Part shown: positions 28,123 through 37,439 of the stretch, piece after piece
Numbering within the stretch: position 1 is the first letter of the stretch
How the letters are laid out: each line of letters opens with the position of its first letter
Assembly: GCF_001625655.1 (NCBI RefSeq)
Contig: NZ_AUYB01000102.1
Span: 147,457-211,456, forward strand
Length of the DNA stretch: 64,000 bases
Direction of reading: 5' to 3'
DNA from: Pseudoalteromonas luteoviolacea DSM 6061
GTDB lineage: Bacteria; Pseudomonadota; Gammaproteobacteria; Enterobacterales; Alteromonadaceae
The notes under the pieces: generated by a model
Database searches by the model: none
The model's input: only the letters and a program-made list of their open reading frames with translations
Told to the model about the DNA's origin: nothing
Made by a program: the position numbers and the translations under genes

Positions 28123-28509
28123 CTACTGCTCGTAAAGCTCTATAGGCAATCCATCTGGATCTTTAAAAAACGTAAATCGTTTGCCCGTATATTCGTCTAT
28201 TCGAATTGGCTCAACGTCGATTCCTCGACCTTCTAAATAACAAACCATTTGTGATACACACTCAACGCCAAATGCCAAATGTCTCAGGCCACAAGCTTCG
28301 GGATTGTTTTGTCGTTTCGGAGGTGTTGGAAATGAAAATAGCTCTATCTGCCCACCATCGGGCAGCCTCAGGTCAAGTTTATAAGAGTCGCGAGGCTCTC
28401 TATAGTTTTCAGCGACAATCGCTAGCCCTAATATTTCGGTGTAAAAGGCTTTTGACGCTTGATAATCCGAGCAGATAATTGCCGCATGATGTACTTTTTT
28501 TAAGAACAT
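28123..28509 (-). CDS. gloA2: VOC family protein, GloA2/YaeR type
   Basis: A 128-residue vicinal-oxygen-chelate protein very similar in motif content to E. coli YaeR (GloA2): VHHAAIICSDY, SKAFYTEILG, ELFSFPTPP, NPEACGLRHLAFGV and FFKDPDGLPIELYEQ. Metal ligands His, Glu, His and Glu are all present at the expected places. The family is related to glyoxalase I, but the physiological substrate of YaeR-type members is not established. The gene stands alone on the minus strand. Confidence 0.92.
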   Translation of the reverse strand: MFLKKVHHAAIICSDYQASKAFYTEILGLAIVAENYREPRDSYKLDLRLPDGGQIELFSFPTPPKRQNNPEACGLRHLAFGVECVSQMVCYLEGRGIDVEPIRIDEYTGKRFTFFKDPDGLPIELYEQ

Positions 28510-29000
28510 AAGCCCCTACTATCAACGATCTTAGCTTGATTTAATGAGGCTAAGCACCCTTTACATCTCGGTGAACAAAGCTCATTTACTCTGTAAAAAT
28601 AAAGTATACACCACCATCCTATTCAATTGTTACCTGCCCACAGGTGTGCAGTGTCCCAACGAAAGTAAAATCAATTTGCTATTTGAGCAAATCAATGGAC
28701 TTTGTCCACCTATCGAAACAGTCATACTATTTCCGTTACTCTATATACGTTTGATTGTTCCGGTAAGAGGCTCCTTTTAAATCAGGCCACAATCTATATA
28801 ATCATCACAGCTTTCAAGTCTAAAGAATTTTGAACTCTACAATGCCTGCGCAGCCAGACGTAAAAAAGCTCGCAAACAACAAAGTTATACTTCTCAAATT
28901 TGCTCCCTTCTAATTATCCGCCCCCTAAACATCACTTACCACTTAATACTTGAGCTTAAATATAGAATATACCGACTTACTTTAGAGTGTGATATTTAAA
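28510..29000. other. Intergenic gap without supported gene
   Basis: A 78-codon + strand frame at 28544-28780 lacks a ribosome site and has no recognisable domain. No terminator or repeat was seen. Confidence 0.4.
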
Positions 29001-29603
29001 CTAAAAGTCACTTTTATTGATTTTATAGATCATGGTCGTGGAGCCAGAAAATCCGACAAGCCAATTGAGATACGGATAATATTCACTTTTTGTCGCGACA
29101 AAACCCTTTGCCTCGTACAATTTTCGAGCTCGTACATTGCTATCTATTACATCTAGTCGAACTGATTCATAATTGTTCTTAGCAGCATAGGCGATAATTT
29201 CATCCAGTAATTGGGACCCAATACCTAACCCACGATATTGTTCACCCACTGCGATACCATCCATTAGCAGTTCTTTTTCTCCAGCCTTTCTTTCGAATAG
29301 GCTAAATATTAGAGCGGCTTTAACTCCTTTAATGAACCCCAAACAATCTACTAACCCATTAAAATCTAAGCCTCCAGTGAATGATCCTTTTTGAGTCTGA
29401 AATCCAGCCACCCCAGTTATTACCCCATCAATACTTGCGACGTATGAAAATTGGGGTAAAAAGCTGTTATTAAATACCGTTATTCTGTCGCTTTTACGAC
29501 TAATAGCCTTAGCAAACTTTGTCCCAAAGGCAACTTCATAAAGTTCAGCAACAGCCTCTGAATGACAAGTATCCCAACCTTGCATTAATAGGCATTGAGT
29601 CAA
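29001..29603 (-). CDS. GNAT family N-acetyltransferase
   Basis: A 200-residue Gcn5-related acetyltransferase. The acetyl-CoA binding motif is RGLGIGSQLLDEII, preceded by ELLMDGIAV and followed by VRLDVIDSNVRARKLYEAKGF. The substrate is unknown. The start is TTG 29603: AGGAG lies 8 nt before it, while the ATG at 29585 has no ribosome site. TTG is therefore the better start. No operon partner; the convergent neighbour is a DJ-1-like protein gene on the same strand upstream. Confidence 0.9.
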   Translation of the reverse strand: MTQCLLMQGWDTCHSEAVAELYEVAFGTKFAKAISRKSDRITVFNNSFLPQFSYVASIDGVITGVAGFQTQKGSFTGGLDFNGLVDCLGFIKGVKAALIFSLFERKAGEKELLMDGIAVGEQYRGLGIGSQLLDEIIAYAAKNNYESVRLDVIDSNVRARKLYEAKGFVATKSEYYPYLNWLVGFSGSTTMIYKINKSDF

Positions 29604-29701
29604 TTAACGTGCTCCTATTTAAGTTAAATAAGCTTGCTAAAATAAAGCCATTTCTAGCAAGCTTGACGTCATTAACGCAAATCAAGTGCCATAAAACATA
29701 G

Positions 29702-30454
29702 TTATTGTTGATGTGCAATTATCATTTCTTTTGCCACAATAGCTGCCGAGTCCAAAAATAGAGTCGATACAATTCGACCATCAACCACAACTTCGGTTTT
29801 ATCCTTTAGCGTCTTTTTATTCTGGGCGAATGCCCCATTTTTGTTTAATTTGTCTTCAACCATGATAGGTAAAAGAGTCCCCTGTTTTGCCCATGACTTG
29901 GTAACCTCCGTTGAATTAGGAAACCCTGCTACTTTTTTACCTTTGACCATGAACTCCCCTGAAGAAAGCACAACATCGGCGAAAGCACCAGCGCCATGAC
30001 CAGCTGAACCTACAATGCCACCAGCTTCATAAATCCGCGCGATAATAGACTGAATCGCCTTGTCATTAGCAACGTCGAAAAGCGGACCATAGCCACCACC
30101 TATATATACCCCCCAATAGTCGTCAGGGTTTATATCTGCTGGCTTTAAAGTATTATTTGTTTTATCTAAAAAACCCTCATATTTTATCGTATATTTACTG
30201 ATCCCCATTGCAAACATCTGAAACTCAACTTTGCCACCTTTTGGAGAAGCAAAATCCACTTCAAAACCATGGTTTAGAAAAATATGATATGGAGGTGCTA
30301 CTTCCCAAAGGTTATTTCTCGCGTCATGCTTCTCTGGATCCCCCATATCAATTAAGTTTGAGGTAAGAATTAAGATTTTTTTTACCGGCTTTGCGTCAAT
30401 GCAATTCGAAAATAGAGCCGCAATACACAATACAGCAAACATAAGGTTCTTCAT
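29702..30454 (-). CDS. Secreted DJ-1/PfpI-like protein lacking the nucleophilic cysteine
   Basis: A 250-residue protein of the DJ-1/PfpI (class I glutamine amidotransferase-like) superfamily, Hsp31-like subgroup. There is a signal peptide (residues 1-21, ending CIDA), which is uncommon in this family. Family landmarks are ILILTSN, APPYHIFLNHGFEVDFASPKGG and WGVYIGGGYGPLFD. The nucleophile elbow, normally A-x-CHGP, reads GSAGHGAG, so the catalytic cysteine is replaced by Gly152. Glyoxalase or peptidase activity by the usual mechanism is therefore unlikely; the protein may be a chaperone or binding protein. GGAATAAA precedes ATG 30454. Confidence 0.85.
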   Translation of the reverse strand: MKNLMFAVLCIAALFSNCIDAKPVKKILILTSNLIDMGDPEKHDARNNLWEVAPPYHIFLNHGFEVDFASPKGGKVEFQMFAMGISKYTIKYEGFLDKTNNTLKPADINPDDYWGVYIGGGYGPLFDVANDKAIQSIIARIYEAGGIVGSAGHGAGAFADVVLSSGEFMVKGKKVAGFPNSTEVTKSWAKQGTLLPIMVEDKLNKNGAFAQNKKTLKDKTEVVVDGRIVSTLFLDSAAIVAKEMIIAHQQ

Positions 30455-30698
30455 TTTATTCCTTTCTACAATTGTTTTTTCTAATTTGACTTTAAAAACA
30501 ATAACATGGTTTAAACCAAAATCAAAAATATATGCTTAAATTCGAGATAATTTAAAGGGTTGTTCTTGTAAGGTTCACCTAAAAAGGTTCTAGGATAACG
30601 TCTTCTTTCTTTGGTAAACACTGTCAAATTTTACCTATTTATATGTGGCTGATCGAAGTAACATCTCAATAGTTTCACCATAAATAAGGAATAGAACA

Positions 30699-30851
30699 AT
30701 GAAACCAGTATTAAAGAAAGCAAACTTAAAAAACCTTGCAGTAACAGATGCACACTTGACCCCACAGCAGACAAAAAATATCGCAGGGGGTGCAGGGTTA
30801 AGAGGCATCACTTCCATTTTAATTTTCTGTGATACAGATGTGTTTAAATAA
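30699..30851 (+). CDS. Second orphan Gly-Gly leader-like small peptide
   Basis: A 50-residue peptide starting at ATG 30699 (TAAGGAATAG upstream as ribosome site). The N-terminal part is Lys/Leu-rich (MKPVLKKANLKNLAV), then comes LTPQQTKNIAGGAGL, and the hydrophobic tail RGITSILIFCDTDVF has one cysteine. The LTP...GGAGL motif and Lys-rich start match the peptide at 10349-10507, so the two form a small family. A hairpin follows the stop codon, as at the first locus. No modification or export genes are adjacent. It is too short for most automatic gene callers. Function unknown; a secreted RiPP or signal peptide precursor is plausible. Confidence 0.6.
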   Translation: MKPVLKKANLKNLAVTDAHLTPQQTKNIAGGAGLRGITSILIFCDTDVFK

Positions 30852-30858
30852 TCAAATC

Positions 30859-30876
30859 GGAGGTGGCCCCACCTCC
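30859..30876 (+). other. Inverted repeat after the second Gly-Gly peptide gene
   Basis: GGAGGTGG / CCACCTCC separated by 2 nt, starting 8 nt after the stop codon; the six outer pairs can form a hairpin. No T-tract follows. Confidence 0.5.
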
Positions 30877-31071
30877 AATCCATTGCAATCCCCCCCCACG
30901 TTCACAACATCAAAAAAGTACATTCATCAACTAAAACAACCATATAAAGCATAAATATCAGCGTCAAACAACTTATACCCGAGAACTTCAGCAAACATTG
31001 AAAATGTAGAGTGGCGTAAACTCACTACAATAAAAATAAGCGAGCTTCTTTCACACCTAATCACTTTTTGG

Positions 31072-31087
31072 ATATTGTATACAATAT
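31072..31087. promoter_or_regulatory. Candidate operator palindrome upstream of the DPP-IV-like gene
   Basis: A perfect 16-bp palindrome ATATTGTATACAATAT, 143 nt before the start of the S9 peptidase gene. The TTGTATACAA core resembles binding sites of several GntR-type regulators. No regulator gene is adjacent. The remaining 30877-31229 interval has no gene. Confidence 0.35.
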
Positions 31088-31229
31088 TGATGTGGGATAT
31101 AGTTTACCGGTACCACATCCATCAATAAGTGTTGCTTTGCGTATGATGTATTAGATCTTCAGAAACAATAAAACATACAGTTAGTCTCATACGCTCATAC
31201 AGTGAAGCAACGATTAAGGAGTAAGTTAG

Positions 31230-33515
31230 ATGTCAAAATTAACTGGCATTACTTTAATTACGGCTGTCTGCCTCTTGACCGCTTGCCAAAGTAGTATCAA
31301 CACCAAATCAATAAAAACCGCACAAATTGACTACAAAAGAGCTGAATCATTTTTACCACAGAACTTGGCGCCGTTAGTAAAGAACACAAAATTAAGTCCC
31401 AACTGGATAGATGATGGGAATACATTTTGGTTCAAGCACGAAAACTTAAATGGTCATCAATATATATTTGTAGATCCGCAAAACAATTTACAAAAACCAC
31501 TATTTGACCACGAAAAATTGGCACTCAGTTTACGTCAATCGGGCCTCAAAGATGCGCAAAAAGAGAAGCTCAAGCTGACAGCACTAGATGTCAACTTTCC
31601 ACAAATCAGCTTCAAACATGATAAAAGCAATTGGCAATGTAATATTGATACTTACATTTGTGAATCAAGCACCGTTAAAGATGTCGCCGTAGAACCAGGC
31701 ACCTCCAGTGATGGCCGATGGCAACTCACTGTTGAAGACTATAATTTAGTGTTAAAAGATTTGAAAAATAACACAAATACAAAGCTCACACACGATGGGA
31801 GTGAAGGACATCCATATGGTTTAATGCACCCAAACCCAGCATATGACCTAGCTGATAATAAACCGTACAAACCCATGCAGATCTATGCCAATTGGTCCGC
31901 TGATGGCCGATATGTCATGACCTATCGCTTAGACCGCCGCCATACTGGAAAGTACTCACTTGTACGATCATCACATCAAAGGGGAAAACGGCCTGAAACG
32001 ACTCAGTTTTACTACCCTTCAGCTGCGCAAGATACGCTTCCTACGGCAGTACTCGTATTAGTCGATACACTAAGTAAAACCGCAACCCATCTACAAGCTC
32101 CCCCTGTAATGCAAACCTATTTCGGTGCAGCAGTATGGGGATGGTGGCAGGACAACGGCAAGTTTGTTTACCACAATCGCTTTCGGGGCAACCGCCAATA
32201 CTTTATGCGAGAAGTAAACCCAAAAACGGGTACAGTAAGAGTGTTAGTCGAAGAAAAAAATGACAAGTATATCGACCCGTGGGTTCAACAGTATTGGGAA
32301 CTGCCAGAGATAAACGCTTTTGTTTGGAGCTCACAAAGAGATGGCTTTCAGCACTTGTACCTTTACGACTTGAGTAACGGCAATTTTAAAAATGCAATAA
32401 CAACGGGTGACATGACCGTGCGAGTCATTCGTGGAATTGATACTGAGAAACGTCAACTCTACTTCGAGGCATCAGGAAAAGAGCTAAATAGGGATCCGTA
32501 CTATCGCCACCTTTATCGGGTAAACTTAGATGGCAGTGATTTAACTTTGCTCACACCAGAAGCGGCTGAACATGACACTCGTGTATCCCCAGACTACAAA
32601 TATTTTGTAGATACCTATTCCACGGCTACTTCGGCACCAATTTCTGTTCTAAGAAGTACAAAGGACGGGTCCATAATTCGTACGGTACAAAGAGCCGATA
32701 CTAGCGCGTTGTTGGCCACTGGGTGGCAGCCTCCAAAGCCATTCTCTGTTCTGGCAGGAGATGGAAAAACGTCACTTTATGGATTAATGTATTTGCCCTC
32801 AAATTTTGATCCTAGTAAAAAGTACCCTGTAATTGATGACATTTATACGGGGCCACACAACTTCTTTACGCCCAAATCGTATGTAACGTACTACAGCCAA
32901 GCAAATGCACTAGCCGAACTTGGTTTTGTCGTGATCAAAATGGATGGACGAGGCACAAGCAAGCGTGGGCGAGCATTCCATGAATATTCGTTTAAAAATC
33001 TCAGTGGTGGTAGCGATGACCATGTGGCTGCTATCAAACAGCTTGGCCAGCGCCACAAGTATCTTGATCTTGATCGTGTCGGTATTTTCGGTTTCAGTGC
33101 AGGTGGTTACGACACCGCACATGCAATGTTCAAATACCCTGAATTTTTTAAAGTAGGCGTTTCTGCTTCTGGTAATCATGATTTTAGAGTGGATAAAGCT
33201 GGGTGGAATGAAATATGGATGGGCTATCCAGAAACACCACACTGGGAAGCTCAATCAAATTTGAACTGGGCAAAACACTTACAAGGTAAACTTTTGCTCG
33301 CTCATGGCGAGTTAGACACTAATGTTCATCCAGCTGCGACGTTACAGTTGGCGGATGCCCTGATGAAAGCGAATAAAGATTTTGATCTAATGATTTATCC
33401 AAATATGGGTCATGTGCTAGATAAAAACCCATACTTTGTAAGGAAGAGGTGGGATTATTTCGTACAGCATTTACTGGGGGTCGAGCCGCCCAAATCGTAT
33501 TCAATAGGTGACTAA
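31230..33515 (+). CDS. Dipeptidyl-peptidase IV-like S9 peptidase, lipoprotein
   Basis: A 761-residue serine peptidase of family S9 (DPP-IV type). The signal ends with lipobox LTAC, so it is probably anchored in the outer membrane. An N-terminal eight-bladed propeller (about 60-500; note VWGWWQDNGKFVYHNRF) precedes the hydrolase domain: nucleophile Ser623 in GFSAGGYD, Asp696 in HGELDTNVHP and His728 in NMGHVLDK. It probably releases X-Pro or X-Ala dipeptides from peptides. TAAGGAG precedes ATG 31230. Monocistronic, ending at a hairpin terminator; with the M1 and S8 enzymes nearby it fits a peptide-scavenging lifestyle. Confidence 0.93.
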   Translation: MSKLTGITLITAVCLLTACQSSINTKSIKTAQIDYKRAESFLPQNLAPLVKNTKLSPNWIDDGNTFWFKHENLNGHQYIFVDPQNNLQKPLFDHEKLALSLRQSGLKDAQKEKLKLTALDVNFPQISFKHDKSNWQCNIDTYICESSTVKDVAVEPGTSSDGRWQLTVEDYNLVLKDLKNNTNTKLTHDGSEGHPYGLMHPNPAYDLADNKPYKPMQIYANWSADGRYVMTYRLDRRHTGKYSLVRSSHQRGKRPETTQFYYPSAAQDTLPTAVLVLVDTLSKTATHLQAPPVMQTYFGAAVWGWWQDNGKFVYHNRFRGNRQYFMREVNPKTGTVRVLVEEKNDKYIDPWVQQYWELPEINAFVWSSQRDGFQHLYLYDLSNGNFKNAITTGDMTVRVIRGIDTEKRQLYFEASGKELNRDPYYRHLYRVNLDGSDLTLLTPEAAEHDTRVSPDYKYFVDTYSTATSAPISVLRSTKDGSIIRTVQRADTSALLATGWQPPKPFSVLAGDGKTSLYGLMYLPSNFDPSKKYPVIDDIYTGPHNFFTPKSYVTYYSQANALAELGFVVIKMDGRGTSKRGRAFHEYSFKNLSGGSDDHVAAIKQLGQRHKYLDLDRVGIFGFSAGGYDTAHAMFKYPEFFKVGVSASGNHDFRVDKAGWNEIWMGYPETPHWEAQSNLNWAKHLQGKLLLAHGELDTNVHPAATLQLADALMKANKDFDLMIYPNMGHVLDKNPYFVRKRWDYFVQHLLGVEPPKSYSIGD

Positions 33516-33564
33516 AATAGCGAGCTGCACCAAAACAACAGGCTGAAATTTAAGATTTATATAA

Positions 33565-33591
33565 AAAGCCCCGGTGCTTCACCGAGGCTTT
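33565..33591 (+). terminator. Terminator-like hairpin after the DPP-IV-like gene
   Basis: AAAGCCCCGGTG pairs with CACCGAGGCTTT around a CTT loop with one mismatch. It is preceded by A's and followed by TTTAAATC, about 50 nt after the stop codon. Confidence 0.65.
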
Positions 33592-33642
33592 AAATCACTC
33601 TGGCCGTTTAGTTACACGACTCTAATTTTTAGAGTGAACCAA

Positions 33643-33780
33643 TTACTTAATTGGTAAAGTGAGCGTACCAGTCTTGAATTCAGAGTTATTTTTCAGCTGA
33701 TAACTGTAATTTAAAGTAATAGAGTTAACATTACCCTCTTTATCATCAGATAGTGAAATAAGAAATTTGAAAATATACAT
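33643..33780 (-). pseudogene. Possible 3' remnant of a lost gene
   Basis: A 45-codon minus-strand frame (from an ATG at 33780; the frame is open about 14 codons further upstream to 33820) ends at TAA 33643. Its sequence is beta-rich and coding-like (FKFLISLSDDKEGNVNSI, KTGTLTLPIK). A weak ribosome site and the absence of a known domain make a truncated gene end more likely than an intact small protein. It could also be a real short protein. Confidence 0.3.
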
Positions 33781-33935
33781 CGACCTACTGCAACACTCAA
33801 AGCCAATGATAATTTTTATATTTTAATGAATAATAATGCACTTGATAAATGAATGAAAATTTGAGAGAAAATAAAAAATACATTGAGATTTAAAAGGCGC
33901 GCAAATTATTAACTCCGCACGCCACTGGTTAACAA

Positions 33936-34778
33936 TTAATCGATGTTAACTTTTTTAATGTTAACTAACACCTCACCCTGACTACTTTCATTATCACCAA
34001 CTAAGAACAATGATAATTCGCCTTGTGTGGTTACAAAGGTAGGTAGAAACTCATTAATTGCTTTGATTGTCTTTTGACCTTTTGTATTTATATAGCTAAC
34101 ACCAAGTGAGCTATATTTATCACCATTTTGATTATAAGCTGAACTATTTTCAAATATCTCTATTGAGTAAGTAGTGTTTGGCTCAACAACATGTTTAAAT
34201 GCTTCGCCTGTCTGGCCACCAAGTGAATTGGTATTCGCTTTTAATGATACAAGCTCGCCCCTTATTTTTGAGACACCACTAACTTGCACGCGTACATCAC
34301 TAATACTCACATTTGAGTCAGTAGTATAAGGTGTAAATGCGATCTTCCCCTCACGGACAAAACTCTGTGCAAAGCCTTCATTTTCATTGAAACATTTTGA
34401 GAAAGTTGTGCGAGCTAAGCCCCCAGCACTGCCACTGTAATTATTGTCACCTCTAAATGTATCGCTGTATACAAAGTATTTGTACAAATATACTCCAGCC
34501 ATGCCTGGCGTAGAGCCAGAACCAGAGTAAGCCGTATCAATTTCAAAGCATACTGATTCAACTGAATCAAAATACTTTGATATATCAACATATGCTTTGG
34601 AGAAATCGGCTAAGTAGCCCGGCGCTTTGTTTTTGAAGTCTAAACCTTCAGTATCTGCTTTTGAATAGCTCAAAGGGAATGGTGATTTTACAATCGGTTC
34701 TATATTAACCGTTGCAATTGAAGCTTGAGCTGAAATGGAAAAAATAAATGCAGATGTGAAAAGTGCTTTATTAAGCAT
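33936..34778 (-). CDS. Secreted protein of unknown function
   Basis: A 280-residue protein with a signal peptide (KALFTSAFIFSISAQA). The mature region is rich in Ser, Gly and beta-prone residues, with two cysteines (CFEID, CFNENEG) that could form a disulfide. A glycine/serine-rich YSGSGSTPGMAG stretch lies at about residue 85-97. I do not recognise a family. It is alone on the minus strand, upstream of and divergent from the sensor kinase gene. Confidence 0.72.
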   Translation of the reverse strand: MLNKALFTSAFIFSISAQASIATVNIEPIVKSPFPLSYSKADTEGLDFKNKAPGYLADFSKAYVDISKYFDSVESVCFEIDTAYSGSGSTPGMAGVYLYKYFVYSDTFRGDNNYSGSAGGLARTTFSKCFNENEGFAQSFVREGKIAFTPYTTDSNVSISDVRVQVSGVSKIRGELVSLKANTNSLGGQTGEAFKHVVEPNTTYSIEIFENSSAYNQNGDKYSSLGVSYINTKGQKTIKAINEFLPTFVTTQGELSLFLVGDNESSQGEVLVNIKKVNID

Positions 34779-34995
34779 GTGTCGTCCTTTTTAATATATT
34801 AAAGCATAGCCCCTCTATGCTGCGGAGAATTATATATAACCAACAACCACTGTCAATTAAAATATTATTTTTTATATTTTAAATATAAAACCCCTCTAAA
34901 TAAACAAGTTTAATATTTGTTTTATATTTGTGAATGCAGATAACAATTTTGCTGCTATGCTTATGGTTTAACCTTTTGTAGAGAGTCAACGTTTG

Positions 34996-37011
34996 ATGCT
35001 TTTACGTTGTGCCATATTGGTTTGCACTTTAATTACAGCAAATACTTTTGCAATGCCCATTACAGAAGCCGAGTTTGAGAAGCTAAGAGCTGAAATTCGA
35101 CAAGCATCTGCACAATCGCCACTTCAAGCAATCGATACCACTGATGACATCCTGCGCCAAAATGACAGTCAGCTATCAACTAGGCAAAAAATTAGACTGC
35201 TCTATGGCAAAGCTTGGTTTCAAATTCAAACAGATGATGTACACAGTGCGATTTCTACACTTTCGGTTTGCAAAAAAATGAGCATTGAAGTTTCTGATCC
35301 AATAATTTTGTATAGCTACTATAGCTTGACAGCTGGGGCGTTAACCCGCATGAGTTTATATGAAAGGGCTCTAGAAAATTACCTTGAAAGCTATCGTCTT
35401 GCAGCACTAATGGAAACAGATATGTTCTTAAAGCAAACCGAAAACAACATAGGTAATGTCTATTTAAAGCTAAGTCGCTTTGAGGATGCCAAATCATACT
35501 TCGAACGATTTTATCAAGATGCAAAGGAAAGAAATTTGCCGCAACAAATGGGGGTTGGATTAAACAATTTAGGCGAGGCTTATTTTGGTTTAGGAAACTT
35601 CAAAAAGGCATTATCGCTCCACTTAGAAAGCCTTAAAATTAGAGAAGCGAATAATCTCACCTACCATAGTTCATGGTCTCACTATAACCTCGGCAGGACC
35701 TATCTTGCACTAGACAACACCGAGCTAGCAAAACACCATTTAACTGAAGCCATAAATATACGTAAACAAAGTAACGCAATAGCAGATAGCATTGCACCGC
35801 AAATTGAGCTAATGAAGTTGAAAGCTTTAACTGGAGACACCAAAGACCTTGAAATCATGCTTTATGATGTCATCTCACTAAGTAATGAACATTCTCGATT
35901 TCAAGAGAAAACCCATGCCTACCAGTTGTTAGTCGACTACTTTAGCAAAAAGCAAGATTGGAAAAATTCATTTATGACTGCACAGCAACTCATGCAAACC
36001 AAATTTGATTTCTTGCAACGACAAGCCGAAATAGGTGTCGCATTCTATGCAGCGCAGATGAATCTAGCAATTAAAGAGCGGGACATTGCTCAGCTGACAC
36101 AAGAGAATGAGCTACACCAAATAAATACGCAGGCAGCTAAAAGCCAGCTTATTTTAGTACTCGTTGGTGTACTGATAATTGCGCTATTGACATTATTTTT
36201 TGTACGTAGAATAAACGCCAAGAATCTAACCCAAATCGAAACACTTGAAAACCTTAAAGCGACACAAAAGCAACTGTTAGAGTCAGAAAAAATGTCTGCT
36301 ATGACGACACTCGTTTCTGGTATGGCACATCAGCTAAATACACCGCTCGGACTGGTCGTGACTTCTGCATCTTGCCTTGAGGCCAAACTAAAAGAGATCC
36401 ACGATCTTCTAAACGATCAAAAACTCAGTGCTAAGCAACTTAAAAAGTTCCTTGAAGAGTCCTCCGAAATGCTTGAAATGACAGCGAATAACTCAGGAAG
36501 AGCGGCAGACCTCATCGCCCGTTTTAAAATGATCGCTGCTAGCTTAGACAGCAGCGAAGCCGTTCAATTTGACGTACTTACCTATTTAAAAAACCGCTCT
36601 GAATTAATTACGCAAAGTCTCGATAAAAATATCGAAATTGACGTGTATGGCCAATCAATTCAAGTTCACTCTCACCCTGAAGCCCTGCTTAAAGTTATTT
36701 CTCAACTGGTTAACAACTCATGTAGCCATGGTTTTATATCTCAATCTTCGGGAAGAATAATGATAGAAGTAAGGGAAGACAGAGACTCGGCGGTGATCAC
36801 CTATCAAGATGATGGCGTCGGTATCAACGAAGCAGAGCAACAACAAATTTTTGAACCATTCTATACGAGCCAGCTCGGCCAAGGTAAACTGGGCCTCGGG
36901 TTAAATATTGCCTACAACTCTGTTGTACAAGTATTAAAAGGTAAAATAAGCTACGAGCATCAAGACTGTGGCGCCAAATTTGTTGTAAAAATCCCAAAGC
37001 GAACTGAATAG
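34996..37011 (+). CDS. TPR-containing membrane sensor histidine kinase, orphan
   Basis: A 671-residue kinase. After a signal peptide (about 1-20, ending ANTFA) it has a periplasmic array of tetratricopeptide repeats (residues about 60-330: NNIGNVYLKLSRFEDAKSYF, NNLGEAYFGLGNFKKALSL, YNLGRTYLALDNTELA). One membrane helix is at about 385-403 (LILVLVGVLIIALLTLFF), then a coiled coil, a HisKA-like segment with phospho-acceptor His445 in GMAHQLNTPLG, and an HATPase domain with NNSCSHGF, DDGVGI and GLGLNIAYN. No response regulator is adjacent. TTG 34993 lies 3 nt upstream and is better placed relative to GAGAG, so the exact start is uncertain. Ligand unknown; TPRs suggest protein partners. Confidence 0.9.
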   Translation: MLLRCAILVCTLITANTFAMPITEAEFEKLRAEIRQASAQSPLQAIDTTDDILRQNDSQLSTRQKIRLLYGKAWFQIQTDDVHSAISTLSVCKKMSIEVSDPIILYSYYSLTAGALTRMSLYERALENYLESYRLAALMETDMFLKQTENNIGNVYLKLSRFEDAKSYFERFYQDAKERNLPQQMGVGLNNLGEAYFGLGNFKKALSLHLESLKIREANNLTYHSSWSHYNLGRTYLALDNTELAKHHLTEAINIRKQSNAIADSIAPQIELMKLKALTGDTKDLEIMLYDVISLSNEHSRFQEKTHAYQLLVDYFSKKQDWKNSFMTAQQLMQTKFDFLQRQAEIGVAFYAAQMNLAIKERDIAQLTQENELHQINTQAAKSQLILVLVGVLIIALLTLFFVRRINAKNLTQIETLENLKATQKQLLESEKMSAMTTLVSGMAHQLNTPLGLVVTSASCLEAKLKEIHDLLNDQKLSAKQLKKFLEESSEMLEMTANNSGRAADLIARFKMIAASLDSSEAVQFDVLTYLKNRSELITQSLDKNIEIDVYGQSIQVHSHPEALLKVISQLVNNSCSHGFISQSSGRIMIEVREDRDSAVITYQDDGVGINEAEQQQIFEPFYTSQLGQGKLGLGLNIAYNSVVQVLKGKISYEHQDCGAKFVVKIPKRTE

Positions 37012-37439
37012 CATTTGTTTAACCAAATCTGTAAAACTACCCATGCACAACGGTAAGAAAAGCCGATGAATATTGAGTCAGCGACTCTACAATCAGTTTT
37101 ATCAAAAAGACCACACACCCCGTCATACGCCTTGATAAGTAACACGCACGCTGCACCAAAAACTTTTTATTTTACATTTAATATCAATATTTATATCAAA
37201 AAGATCAAAATTTAAACAAAAATATTATAAGTGAATTACACAAAGAATATTGTAATTAGACCGTTCCAAGCATACAGTTATTGTGAAACACACACTATAA
37301 ATCTGATATGTTTATCGCCGTAAATTACCTAGTTAGTTAAAGGTACAAGTAGTTGAACCACTTGTATGCCCTGTCTTTCAGAGCTGATGTTTAAGTGAAT
37401 TATCAGTATATACAACATGTAAAACGACAAGGAGCAAAC
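37012..37439. other. AT-rich region upstream of the subtilisin gene
   Basis: No gene seen. The part after 37150 is extremely AT-rich and probably holds the promoter of the protease gene; no unique promoter could be fixed by eye. Confidence 0.4.

Noticed and set aside
28544..28780. 78-codon + strand frame
   Set aside because: No ribosome site, no domain and mixed composition; probably chance.
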